NCBI RefSeq assembly: GCF_002874775.1
Contig: NZ_CP020991.1
Span: 664,918 to 728,917, forward strand
Length of the DNA: 64,000 bases
Direction: 5' to 3'
Source: Monoglobus pectinilyticus
Lineage (GTDB): Bacteria; Bacillota; Clostridia; Monoglobales; Monoglobaceae
Position 1 is the stretch's first letter. Each line of letters starts with the position of its first letter. Shown here piece after piece: positions 21,782-31,017 of this stretch. A program made the translations under genes and the position numbers. The notes under the pieces were generated by a model. It did no database searches. It saw only the letters and a list, made by a program, of their open reading frames with translations, and had not been told where the DNA came from.

Positions 21782-23215
21782 TTATTTATTCAGTTCTTGT
21801 GAAAGCAATTTATTTACCACTCCAGGGTCGCCTTTTCCCTTTAACTCTTTCATGCACTGACCCATCAAAAATCCTATAGCTTTCTTGTTTCCTGAATTAT
21901 AATCGGCAACAGGCTGAGGATTATTTTCAATAACCTTCTTAACTATATCAAGAACCAATCCTTCGTCGCTTACCTGCTCTAGATTATTATCTTTAACATA
22001 TTTTTCTACATCCAAATCTTCATTGAAAGCGATTCCGAAAATTTCTTTAGCTTTGTTACGGTTGATTGTTTTCTTATCAACCAGCTCTATCAGCTTGGCA
22101 AGAGCTTTGGACGTGAGCTTCATATCCTTGGCTTCTATACCCTCATCGCTCAGTTTTCTCATTAGCTCGCCCATAATCCAGTTTGAAACTTCTTTAGGGT
22201 TATTGCATATCGCCGTTGTCTCCTCAAAGAAGTCAGCCAGCGCTTTCTGACCTGTTATCATGTTGGCGTCATATTCCGGCAGGCCAAAATCTTTGATATA
22301 ACGCGCCTTTTTCTCAGGAGCAAGTTCCGGCAAACTGCTTTCAATAGAATTAAACCACTCGTCATCTATATCAATAGGCGGAATATCCGGCTCAGGAAAA
22401 TATCTGTAATCCTGTGCGTTTTCCTTGCTTCTCATAGCATAGCTCTTGTCTTTATTATCATCCCAGCGCCTTGTCTCCTGTACGACCTTTCCGCCGCGCT
22501 CCAATAAGTCTATTTGGCGTTTAGCTTCAAAAGCTATAGCTTTTGAAATAGCTTTAAACGAGTTAAGGTTTTTCATTTCTGTCCTTGTTCCGAATTCTTC
22601 CTCGCCGACTTTTCTGACTGACAGGTTGACATCGGCACGCATTGACCCCTCCTGCATCTTACAGTCCGAAACTCCAAGGTATTCCAGAGTGGATTTCAGC
22701 TTAGACAGATATGCGATAACCTCGTCAGCGCTTCTGAAATCCGGCTCGCTTACTATCTCAATAAGCGGAACGCCGCATCTGTTGTAATCACACTTAGTCT
22801 CGTCGTTAAACTCATCATGTATCAGTTTTCCTGCATCCTCTTCCATGTGGATTTCATGAATCCTTATATCCTTTTTAACTCCGCTTTCTATCTCGATAGG
22901 AACTCGTCCATTCTGACAGATAGGCAGATACAGCTGGGATATCTGATACGCTTTAGGCAGGTCAGGATAAAAATAATTCTTTCTGTCAAATTTATTGTAT
23001 CGGGTAATATCACAATTCAGCGCTATTCCCGCCTTCATAGCAAAATTTACTACCTGTTTGTTAACAACCGGCAAAGTACCCGGCATTCCTGTGCATATAG
23101 GGCAGCAGTGAGTGTTTGGCTCTCCGCCGAATTCGGTTGTGCATGAACAGAATATTTTTGATTTGGTCGCAAGCTCAACATGAACTTCAAGACCCATTAC
23201 GGTTTCCCATGCCAT
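21782..23215 (-). CDS. gatB: Asp-tRNA(Asn)/Glu-tRNA(Gln) amidotransferase subunit B
   Basis: 477 residues, normal length. GatB binds the mischarged tRNA, phosphorylates the Asp or Glu carboxylate with ATP and receives ammonia from GatA. Signatures: WETVMGLEVHVEL, FCSCTTEFGGEPNTHCCPICTGMPGTLP, VNLSVR, TRTEMKNLNS and the C-terminal YqeY-like helical tail (KKAIGFLMGQCMKELKGKGDP). Last gene of gatC-gatA-gatB; its ATG lies 1 base past the gatA stop, so translation is coupled. Confidence 0.98.
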   Translation of the reverse strand: MAWETVMGLEVHVELATKSKIFCSCTTEFGGEPNTHCCPICTGMPGTLPVVNKQVVNFAMKAGIALNCDITRYNKFDRKNYFYPDLPKAYQISQLYLPICQNGRVPIEIESGVKKDIRIHEIHMEEDAGKLIHDEFNDETKCDYNRCGVPLIEIVSEPDFRSADEVIAYLSKLKSTLEYLGVSDCKMQEGSMRADVNLSVRKVGEEEFGTRTEMKNLNSFKAISKAIAFEAKRQIDLLERGGKVVQETRRWDDNKDKSYAMRSKENAQDYRYFPEPDIPPIDIDDEWFNSIESSLPELAPEKKARYIKDFGLPEYDANMITGQKALADFFEETTAICNNPKEVSNWIMGELMRKLSDEGIEAKDMKLTSKALAKLIELVDKKTINRNKAKEIFGIAFNEDLDVEKYVKDNNLEQVSDEGLVLDIVKKVIENNPQPVADYNSGNKKAIGFLMGQCMKELKGKGDPGVVNKLLSQELNK

Positions 23216-23216
23216 A

Positions 23217-24698
23217 TTACTTCGCCTCCTTTACAAAACTATCCGGTGACTTTTTGTGAAAGTCTGTTAAACTCTGATAAGTATACGCTGCATTCAGAAT
23301 CACATCGTCTTTAAGCGGCGCGCCGACCAGCTGTGCGCCTATCGGCATACCATCTTCATCAAATCCGCACGGCACGCTGATTCCGGGAAGCCCGGCAAGG
23401 TTAACAGAAACGGTATAAATGTCCGAAAGATACATCTTTAGAGGGTCTGATAAACTTGAACCCAATTTAGGAGCAGTAGTCGGAGCGGCAGGGAAAAGTA
23501 TAACGTCATATTTCTTATACGCTTCGTCAAATGCTTGTTTTATAAGGGCTTTAACCTGCAGAGCTTTTTTGTAGTACGCATCATAATACCCTGTAGACAA
23601 GGCAAAAGTTCCGAGAAGTATTCTTCTCTTCACTTCTTCGCCGAATCCCTCGCTTCTTGTTGACATATACAAATCTGTTAAATCATCAAAATTTTCAGAC
23701 CTGAATCCATACTTAACGCCGTCAAACCTTGAAAGATTTGAGCTTGCCTCAGCAGACGCTATAATATAATAGGTTGGAACAACATAATCAATAATAGTCA
23801 TGTCAAACTCTTCAACAGAAGCGCCGTTTTCCTTCAAAGTCTCAGCAACAGCAAGAACTGACTTTTTCACATCTTTATTAAGACCGTCGCCAAAACACTG
23901 TTTAGGTATTCCAATTCTCAAACCGTCAACATTACCTGACAGCGAGTTGAGATACCCTTTATGTTCAACCTCCAAAGAAGTTCCGTCCATTTCGTCTTTT
24001 CCGCAGATAATATCCATAATAGCGGCACAGTCGGCAGCGTCCTTAGCAACAGGACCAATTTGGTCAAGTGAAGAGGCGTAAGCTATAAGGCCATATCTGG
24101 AAACAGCTCCATAGGTAGGCTTCATTCCGGTAACGCCGCAGAATGACGCCGGCTGTCTGATACTTCCTCCCGTATCTGAGCCCAATGCGTATGGAGCTTC
24201 CTTTGCCGAAACAGCGGCAGCTGCTCCGCCTGATGAACCTCCCGGAACCTTTTCAGTATCCCACGGATTTTTTGTCGGCCCATAAAACGATGTTTCAGAT
24301 GTGCTGCCCATAGCAAACTCATCCATGTTCAGCTTTCCGATGATAACGGCGCCGGCCTTGTTCAATTTATCAATTACAGCAGCATTATACGGCGGCTTAA
24401 AATCTCCCAGTATTTTTGAAGCACAGCTTGTCTTTATTCCCTTTGTGGAGATATTATCCTTTATTCCGACCGGAACTCCTGCCAGCGGAGAATCGCTGAG
24501 CTCGCCTGAGTCTATCATTTTCTGAACTTCTTCAGCCCTCTCCAAAGCTTCCTGTTCCGTAACTGTGATATACGCGTTAACAACCCCGTCTTTTGCCTTG
24601 ATTTCATCAAGGAACGCCCTGGTTGCTTCAACGACTGTAATATCACCGCTCTTTATCTTTTTGCCCAGCTCAAGGGCAGTATAATCAGTAATATTCAT
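23217..24698 (-). CDS. gatA: Asp-tRNA(Asn)/Glu-tRNA(Gln) amidotransferase subunit A
   Basis: 493 residues. Amidase-signature enzyme that hydrolyses glutamine and channels ammonia to GatB. The Ser-cisSer-Lys triad lies in PVGIKDNIS (Lys), GSDTGGSIRQPA and PGGSSGGAAAAVSA. Full length with no disruptions. The central gene of the operon, with GGAAAGG before the ATG. Confidence 0.98.
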   Translation of the reverse strand: MNITDYTALELGKKIKSGDITVVEATRAFLDEIKAKDGVVNAYITVTEQEALERAEEVQKMIDSGELSDSPLAGVPVGIKDNISTKGIKTSCASKILGDFKPPYNAAVIDKLNKAGAVIIGKLNMDEFAMGSTSETSFYGPTKNPWDTEKVPGGSSGGAAAAVSAKEAPYALGSDTGGSIRQPASFCGVTGMKPTYGAVSRYGLIAYASSLDQIGPVAKDAADCAAIMDIICGKDEMDGTSLEVEHKGYLNSLSGNVDGLRIGIPKQCFGDGLNKDVKKSVLAVAETLKENGASVEEFDMTIIDYVVPTYYIIASAEASSNLSRFDGVKYGFRSENFDDLTDLYMSTRSEGFGEEVKRRILLGTFALSTGYYDAYYKKALQVKALIKQAFDEAYKKYDVILFPAAPTTAPKLGSSLSDPLKMYLSDIYTVSVNLAGLPGISVPCGFDEDGMPIGAQLVGAPLKDDVILNAAYTYQSLTDFHKKSPDSFVKEAK

Positions 24699-24740
24699 TT
24701 ATCCGTTTCCTTTCCAAAATAAATTTCTCAAACGTGACGG

Positions 24741-25028
24741 CTATTCCACTGTCTTTGGAACGATGATAGCCTCGTCGTCAGACTTTGGAGCGTTAGCCAA
24801 AAGCTCTTTTCTGTCGGCGCTTTGCTTAACAACGTCCTCACGCATAACATTTTTTACGGCAAACGCATGTGACATAGGCTCGACGCCTTCAGTGTCAATA
24901 TTATTCAAAACGTCCATATAGCCTATAATCTCGCCAAGACCCTGCCTGGCATTTTCAATCTGCTCATCATTCAGTTTTAATCTGGAAAGTTCCGCCACAT
25001 ACGAAACCATATCTTTTGTTACTTCCAT
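24741..25028 (-). CDS. gatC: Asp-tRNA(Asn)/Glu-tRNA(Gln) amidotransferase subunit C
   Basis: 95 residues. GatC wraps around GatA and stabilises the complex. Motifs: VSYVAELSRLKLNDEQIE, LGEIIGYMDVLNNIDTEGVEPM and the C-terminal AIIVPKTVE. First gene of the operon, about 40 bases ahead of gatA. Confidence 0.97.
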   Translation of the reverse strand: MEVTKDMVSYVAELSRLKLNDEQIENARQGLGEIIGYMDVLNNIDTEGVEPMSHAFAVKNVMREDVVKQSADRKELLANAPKSDDEAIIVPKTVE

Positions 25029-25072
25029 AATATCACTCTTTTCGCTATAAAGTTGATTACATATTAGTGGTA

Positions 25073-25101
25073 ATTATACCAAACCATAAAATTTTTGTCA
25101 A
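25073..25101 (-). promoter_or_regulatory. Consensus sigma-A promoter of gatCAB
   Basis: On the minus strand TTGACA (25101-25096), 17 bases, then TATAAT (25078-25073), 45 bases before gatC. Both hexamers are perfect. Confidence 0.85.
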
Positions 25102-25300
25102 TAACTTACTATATATAATCATTGACAATTCAAACACAGACAAAACCAATAAATATAATGTTATTAATATGAAAAAATAATTTTGTGCTAAACTACTCTG
25201 CAGCATATTTTGAAATATTTTAGCATTATTTTCACTGACATTTTTATTAAAAAATATTCCATTATTTTATTATAAAACCGTAACAAACGTTTTATTCTCG

Positions 25301-25329
25301 TTGACAAGACTATGTTTTTCTATTATAAT
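25301..25329 (+). promoter_or_regulatory. Consensus sigma-A promoter of the YesL-like gene
   Basis: TTGACA (25301-25306) and TATAAT (25324-25329) with a 17-base spacer. Together with the gat promoter it accounts for most of the 25029-25399 divergent spacer. Confidence 0.85.
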
Positions 25330-25399
25330 ATTATAATCATTTTAATATTTTATGGATTTTCTTCCAAATAGTAAATTTTTTTGAAACGGAGATTGATTT

Positions 25400-26359
25400 A
25401 TGGGCATTTTCAGCATGAAAAACTATAATAAACCCGGTAAGGGTGTGGACCCTCTCGAACCCAAGAGCGAGGGCGCTGTTTTATTTTTTGAAATTTTTAT
25501 CCGAAAGTTCTGGAAGTTCATACAGGTCAATTTGCTTTTTTGCCTGGCAAATATCCCAACCTTTTTAATCGTGTTTTTTCTTTCAGGTACAGTTTCAAAC
25601 GCGGTATACGGAACGTTCTCAAACCAAATTGCCAGTATGGTCGGACTGAGCGCTCCTGATTTCAGCAACAGCGATTTCAGCGCTATGTACATAACCATAG
25701 ACCTAGGAATCAGAGCTTTTGTTACTATACTATTTACAGTTTTTTGGGGTATGGGACCTGTAAGCGCAGGTATGCACTATATCCTTAGAAATTACTCTCG
25801 TGAAGAAAACTCTTTTATATTAAGTGACTTTTGGGACGCAATAAAAGACAATTTTAAACAGTCTTTGGCTGTTTATATAATTGATTTGATAGCGCTTTTC
25901 GTTTTCTTCTACGGTATAACCTTCTACTCGTCTCAAACCAATTTCCTGAAATACGGAAAATACCTGGTTTATTGCTTGTTCCTTTTCTACGCAATGGTTC
26001 ATCTGTTCTTGTATCCGCTTATGGTGAGGTATAAGCTGACTATCGGAAAACTTTACAGAAATGCCGCGCTGTTTTGCTTGGTCAGCCTGCCGTACAGTAT
26101 TCTTGTTATAGTATTGCTTCTCTTGATGACAGTAGGCGTTGGTTACCTAGGAATATTTATGCTGTCAAGCGGTTCATTTACAGTGCTTTTCACAATATAC
26201 CTTATATTTGCCGTGCTGCTGCTATATTCTTTCACAGGGTTCATCGTCAGCTATAATGCGGAATGCCAAATAAGAAAGCATATTGACGAAAATGCAGACG
26301 TAGATGAAAAACCGAATTATGAAAAAGAAGAAAAACCGTCAGGAAGAAGATTATATTAG
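25400..26359 (+). CDS. DUF624 (YesL-like) integral membrane protein
   Basis: 319 residues with about five hydrophobic segments (roughly 40-65, 95-120, 145-170, 180-200, 215-280). The DUF624 features FWKFIQVNLLFCLANIP and FWGMGPVSAGMHYILRN..E are clear. YesL-family genes usually accompany ABC sugar transporters, but none is adjacent here, so substrate and function are open. The start ATG at 25400 follows GAAACGGAG. The C-terminal tail is charged and cytoplasmic. Confidence 0.82.
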   Translation: MGIFSMKNYNKPGKGVDPLEPKSEGAVLFFEIFIRKFWKFIQVNLLFCLANIPTFLIVFFLSGTVSNAVYGTFSNQIASMVGLSAPDFSNSDFSAMYITIDLGIRAFVTILFTVFWGMGPVSAGMHYILRNYSREENSFILSDFWDAIKDNFKQSLAVYIIDLIALFVFFYGITFYSSQTNFLKYGKYLVYCLFLFYAMVHLFLYPLMVRYKLTIGKLYRNAALFCLVSLPYSILVIVLLLLMTVGVGYLGIFMLSSGSFTVLFTIYLIFAVLLLYSFTGFIVSYNAECQIRKHIDENADVDEKPNYEKEEKPSGRRLY

Positions 26360-26542
26360 ATTTTTTAAGTAATTTTAAATAAATACAGAGAGCTTTTATA
26401 GTTTATGAATTATTTTTATCGTTCTTAACTATTTTAGGCTCTTTTTTATTGCCCATTATTAATAAAATGTTCAAACATACTACAAAAATAGTTAAAAAAC
26501 ATCATATATAATTTTATCTAAAAGCTACTCATGGAGGATAAT

Positions 26543-28045
26543 ATGAAAAACATTTTAGAATTACTGGAAAACTCAGAAAAGCTTTATCCTGACAAAACAG
26601 CAGTATCAGACGGCAAAAGAACTATTACTTACAGCAGGTTTAAAACAGCAGCCATGGAAACAGGCTCATATATAGCCTCCAATTTTAAATTTAAACGCCG
26701 CCCTATCGCCATATATATGGAAAAAAGTATTGAAACGCTTATTTCAATGATGGGCACAGTCTACAGCGGTAATTTTTATGTAATACTGGATATAAAAATG
26801 CCGGCGGAACGGTTAAGCCTTATAACCAACAATCTTGAACCTGAACTAATAATAACAGACGGTTCGCACCTTTCAAAATCTAAAGAAATATTCCCTGAAA
26901 CCAAAATAATCTCTATTGACGCCGTTCCTCATAACATAAACAACAGCCTGCTCTCCGAAATCAGAAATAAAACTATAGATACCGACTTGCTCTACGTGCT
27001 GTATACCTCAGGTTCAACAGGAATACCTAAAGGGGTTGCCGTCAGCCATAAAAATGTTATATCCTACAGCAAATGGGTAATAGATACTTTTAATATAAAC
27101 AATGAAACCGTTTTCGGGAATCAAACTCCGTTTTATTTCAGTATGTCGGTTCTTGATATTTACGCGTCGCTTAGGACAGGCGCCGAACTTTGCATTATTC
27201 CCCAAAGTCTCTTTTCGTTTCCGCTTGAGCTGTTAAAGTTTATTGACGAAAACAAAATCAACACTATTTATTGGGTTCCCTCTGCACTGGCTTTGGTTGC
27301 AAACTGGAAAGCATTTGACTACTGCGTTCCAAAAACATTAAAAAAAGTTCTCTTCGCCGGAGAGACAATGCCTATGAAACAACTGAATGTTTGGCGCAAA
27401 CATCTTCCGGGCGTATTGTTTGCCAATCTTTTCGGGCCGACAGAAGTTACGGATATATGCGCCTACTATATATTAGACAGAAGTTTTCAAGACGATGAAT
27501 CACTGCCGATTGGTAAGCCCTGCGACAATTGCGCGCTGGAACTTATACCGGCTGAAGGTGATAATACACAAACAGAACTTTGTGTAAGAGGTTCTATTGT
27601 TGCCATGGGGTATTATAATAACCCGAAAAAAACTGCCGAGGCGTTTGTGCAAAACCCAAACAACACATGCTATCCTGAAATTATATATAAAACCGGCGAC
27701 TTAGTAGAACTGAACGATAAGGGCGAGTTAATATACCTAGGCAGAAAAGACCATCAAATTAAGCATATGGGATACCGTATTGAGCTTGGAGAAATAGAAA
27801 ACGCAATTAATTCAATTCCGAATGTTCAGGCTTCCTCCTGCATATATGATGAAGAGCAGGACAAAATAGCCGCTTTTCTTCAAACTGATTCTGAAATTAA
27901 AGAGATTAAAAAAATTGTAAAAGAAAAACTGCCCAAATACATGATACCTGCAAAGTGGGTGTTTCTAAATAAAATGTTTTACAATTCAAACGGAAAAATT
28001 GACAGAAACAAATTAAAAAACCTATATATAAAAGGAGAGGTATAA
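26543..28045 (+). CDS. dltA: D-alanine--carrier protein ligase (DltA-like adenylation enzyme)
   Basis: 500 residues from the ATG at 26543, which follows GGAGGATAAT; the ATG at 26531 overlaps that site. An ANL adenylation enzyme with the P-loop LYTSGSTGIPKGVAVSH, LFGPTEVTDICAYY, YKTGDLVELNDKGELIYLGRKDHQIKHMGYRIELGEIE and the catalytic lysine in NGKIDRNKL. It would activate D-alanine and load it onto the carrier encoded next. Specificity for D-alanine is inferred from the dlt-like gene set; related clusters may use other amino acids. Confidence 0.85.
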   Translation: MKNILELLENSEKLYPDKTAVSDGKRTITYSRFKTAAMETGSYIASNFKFKRRPIAIYMEKSIETLISMMGTVYSGNFYVILDIKMPAERLSLITNNLEPELIITDGSHLSKSKEIFPETKIISIDAVPHNINNSLLSEIRNKTIDTDLLYVLYTSGSTGIPKGVAVSHKNVISYSKWVIDTFNINNETVFGNQTPFYFSMSVLDIYASLRTGAELCIIPQSLFSFPLELLKFIDENKINTIYWVPSALALVANWKAFDYCVPKTLKKVLFAGETMPMKQLNVWRKHLPGVLFANLFGPTEVTDICAYYILDRSFQDDESLPIGKPCDNCALELIPAEGDNTQTELCVRGSIVAMGYYNNPKKTAEAFVQNPNNTCYPEIIYKTGDLVELNDKGELIYLGRKDHQIKHMGYRIELGEIENAINSIPNVQASSCIYDEEQDKIAAFLQTDSEIKEIKKIVKEKLPKYMIPAKWVFLNKMFYNSNGKIDRNKLKNLYIKGEV

Positions 28046-28046
28046 A

Positions 28047-28274
28047 ATGAATGAACTGATTGAAATTTTAAGCGGCATTTGCAGCGGAGAAGGCTTTGAG
28101 AACTCAGAGGACCTTATAGCCGATGGTTTTTTGGATTCTTTAGATATAGTTCAGGTATCGGCCGAACTGGAAAACAATTTTGATATTGAAATAACTCCTG
28201 TTGACGTCACCCGTGACAACTTTAAATCTGTAAACAGCATTTATGAAATGATAAAAAGACTGGAACAAGAATAA
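28047..28274 (+). CDS. dltC: D-alanyl carrier protein (DltC-like)
   Basis: 75 residues, an acyl-carrier fold. The phosphopantetheine attachment serine is S31 in DGFLDSLDIVQV. It would carry the activated amino acid as a thioester from DltA to the membrane acyltransferase. The gene begins one base after the dltA stop, with AGGAGAGG overlapping the end of dltA. Confidence 0.88.
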   Translation: MNELIEILSGICSGEGFENSEDLIADGFLDSLDIVQVSAELENNFDIEITPVDVTRDNFKSVNSIYEMIKRLEQE

Positions 28275-28289
28275 GAAAAGAGAGATCAT

Positions 28290-29879
28290 ATGCAATACAA
28301 TATGCCTATTTATCTATGCGTGTTTCTTCCGGCTGTTTTGGGCGGATATTATCTGACACCAAAAAAATACCGCTGGGCGGTTCTATTATTGGCAAGCTTT
28401 GCGTTTTATTTAATAACGGGCGGAGCGCTTATAGTATTCATTCTCGCGTCTTCACTCTTTATATATGCTGCAGGACTTTGGCTTGAGAGAATAAACCAAA
28501 AATACGCCGGTATCATTGCAGATTCAGATAAAACACAAAGAAAAGCAATAAAACAGAAAATGAACCGTGAGAAAAAGATTGTCACAGGAATATCGGCTTC
28601 TATACTTATAGGAGTTCTGCTTTTCTTGAAATACTTCAACTTTTTCGGCTCCAATATAAACGGACTGATAAATAATCTGTTTGGTCTAACCCCTATTCCT
28701 ACGCTTTCCCTAATGCTGCCCCTAGGTGTATCATTTTACACTCTTCAGGCAGTCAGCTATATAACAGACGTATACAGAGGCACTGTCAAGGCTGATAAAA
28801 ACCCATTCAGAGTTTGTTTGTTCTTAACGTTTTTCCCCCAGCTAATCGAGGGGCCGATTTGCAGATACAGTCAGACTGCCGAAAGTTTGTACAACGGAAA
28901 CGACTATGATTCCAAAAACATAGTTTCCGGATTCCAGCTGATAATTTGGGGTCTGTTTAAAAAAATAATAATAGCCGACAGACTCAACGTGCTGGTTAAT
29001 CAAGTGTTTTCTAATTATTCAAATTACGGCGGAGCTATAATAGCTATATCAGTGCTATGCTATACAATTCAGCTCTACTGCGATTTTTCAGGCTGTATGG
29101 ATATTGTGCGCGGTTCGGGAGAACTGTTTGGAATTATAATACCTAAGAATTTTGAACGCCCGTTTTTTTCCGGCAGTGTTTCCGAGTTCTGGAGAAGGTG
29201 GCATATCTCGCTGGGAACATGGTTTAAAGACTACTTATTCTACCCTGTTTCCCTGTCGTCTCCTGTCAAGAAACTTGGCAAGTTTTCAAGAAACCACTTC
29301 GGCAACCGTGCCGGAAAACTTATACCGGCAGTCTGCGCTTTATTTCTCGTTTGGTTCAGCACCGGTCTGTGGCACGGCGCCAGCTGGAAATACGCTGCAT
29401 ACGGACTGTATTATTTTATCCTTATAAGCTTAGGAATGGTTTTAGAACCGGAAATTAATAAAATAAAAAACAGCCTGAATATAAAAAAAGAAAGCAAACT
29501 ATATAAAGCATTTCAAATTTTCAGAACTTTTGTCCTGGTCAATTTTGGAATGCTGATATTCAGGGCAGATAATCTTCAAGTCTGTATAAATATGTTTACA
29601 AAACTATTTACAGACTTTAATCCGGCTCAGGTTTTGAGTTTCTTTAGCATTAATCTAAAAGTTGATATTAACGATATATTTATATTAATCATATCCTGCA
29701 CAGTTCTGCTGACTATGGAAATTTTAAGAGAGCGCGGACTGGATATTAGAAAAAAACTGTCTGAAAAACCAACGGCTGCACGCTGGGCGGTTTATTATGC
29801 CTGTGTGCTGGCAATCATAATTTTCGGCGCGTATGGCTGGGGATATTCACCCTCTGCGCTGATGTACGCCTCATATTAA
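28290..29879 (+). CDS. dltB: MBOAT acyltransferase (DltB-like)
   Basis: 529 residues, about 11-12 membrane segments. Family motifs include LPLGVSFYTLQAVSYITDVYRG, FFPQLIEGPI, CDFSGCMDIVRG, FWRRWHISLGTWFKDYLF and the catalytic-histidine motif TGLWHGASWKYAAYG. It would pass the amino acid from the carrier protein across the membrane towards DltD and teichoic or lipoteichoic acid. It follows dltC by 15 bases. Confidence 0.92.
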   Translation: MQYNMPIYLCVFLPAVLGGYYLTPKKYRWAVLLLASFAFYLITGGALIVFILASSLFIYAAGLWLERINQKYAGIIADSDKTQRKAIKQKMNREKKIVTGISASILIGVLLFLKYFNFFGSNINGLINNLFGLTPIPTLSLMLPLGVSFYTLQAVSYITDVYRGTVKADKNPFRVCLFLTFFPQLIEGPICRYSQTAESLYNGNDYDSKNIVSGFQLIIWGLFKKIIIADRLNVLVNQVFSNYSNYGGAIIAISVLCYTIQLYCDFSGCMDIVRGSGELFGIIIPKNFERPFFSGSVSEFWRRWHISLGTWFKDYLFYPVSLSSPVKKLGKFSRNHFGNRAGKLIPAVCALFLVWFSTGLWHGASWKYAAYGLYYFILISLGMVLEPEINKIKNSLNIKKESKLYKAFQIFRTFVLVNFGMLIFRADNLQVCINMFTKLFTDFNPAQVLSFFSINLKVDINDIFILIISCTVLLTMEILRERGLDIRKKLSEKPTAARWAVYYACVLAIIIFGAYGWGYSPSALMYASY

Positions 29880-29897
29880 AACGACTGGAGAAATAAA

Positions 29898-30848
29898 ATG
29901 AAATGGTTTAGACGTATACTATTTGCCTTAATCCTCATTATACTGCTTTGTCTTGCCGCATACGTGGTGTCTCCAAAAAGCAATGCCGGTGAAATGGGAA
30001 TCCATTTAACAGACGCGGACGATATATATGCTGAGTGCAAAAACACCTTAGATATTTTCGCAGTTGGAAACAGCAACCTTTTTGCCGCAATGACGCCCAT
30101 GCAGCTATGGGAAGACTATGGCTATACCTCATATGCAGCGGGTGAGTCCAATCAAATGATTTACCGCTCATATTTTCTGCTGAAATCATTGATAGACAAG
30201 CATAAACCTAAACTGTGTATTTTAGAAACGGACGTTGTTTTTCAATACCGTTCGACCGCAAGCGACCTGCAAAGTATAATAAGCGAATACATAAGTGAGG
30301 ATTTTCCGCTGTTTGAATATCACAACCGCTGGAAAAAACTCACTGAAAGGGATTTCACAACAGTACCCTCCCATAACCGCCCCAATGTTTTAAAGGGTTA
30401 CGAATACGTCACTTATTCCAATCCATACACCGGGGGAGAATATATGAATGAAACAGAAAATATTGAATCCTTTCATAAAATACAAAAGTTCTTTTTAGAC
30501 AAAATAACAGAGTTATGCAAAGAAAATGATATTGAGCTTTTATTGATTGACGTGCCGTCCTCTAAAAGCTGGAGTTATGAAAAACATAACGCAATACAAG
30601 ATTATGCGGATGAAAACGGCTTAAAATTCATAGACTTTAACATAAACAGAGACAGTTTTGGCATAGACTGGAACACCGACACCCGGGACGGCGGCTGGCA
30701 TATGAACCACAGCGGCGCAGTAAAAGTTACGGAATACTTAGGGAAATTTTTAGATGAGAACTATCATCTGCCCGACCACAGGGGAGAAAACGGATTTGAG
30801 CAATGGGCAAACGATCTTGCAGAATATAAAAAAACAATAGGTGAATAG
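29898..30848 (+). CDS. dltD: DltD-like SGNH-fold acyl transfer protein
   Basis: 316 residues. An N-terminal membrane anchor (about 7-24) precedes an extracellular SGNH-like domain. AVGNSNLF (around 55) is the Ser block, and GGWHMNHSGAVKVTEY (around 270) supplies the catalytic Asp/His block. It is shorter than classical DltD of about 400 residues, so I call it DltD-like from context and fold. Last gene of the four-gene operon; a strong terminator follows. Confidence 0.75.
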   Translation: MKWFRRILFALILIILLCLAAYVVSPKSNAGEMGIHLTDADDIYAECKNTLDIFAVGNSNLFAAMTPMQLWEDYGYTSYAAGESNQMIYRSYFLLKSLIDKHKPKLCILETDVVFQYRSTASDLQSIISEYISEDFPLFEYHNRWKKLTERDFTTVPSHNRPNVLKGYEYVTYSNPYTGGEYMNETENIESFHKIQKFFLDKITELCKENDIELLLIDVPSSKSWSYEKHNAIQDYADENGLKFIDFNINRDSFGIDWNTDTRDGGWHMNHSGAVKVTEYLGKFLDENYHLPDHRGENGFEQWANDLAEYKKTIGE

Positions 30849-30934
30849 TTTATTTATTATATAATATTTATAGGTTAAGCTCATAAATATTATATAAAAT
30901 AAAAACAAATATTAATAATATAAAACCATAAAAA

Positions 30935-30963
30935 TACGGATTGACAAAAATATTGTCAATCCG
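30935..30963 (+). terminator. Terminator of the dlt operon
   Basis: ACGGATTGACAA and its complement form a perfect stem around a 5-nt loop, followed by TTTATTTTTAAATTTTA. Convergent with the AspRS gene, so it may serve both. Confidence 0.85.
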
Positions 30964-31017
30964 TTTATTTTTAAATTTTATCTCAGCCGGAATATAACAA
31001 ACCAATCCCGTCCCGAT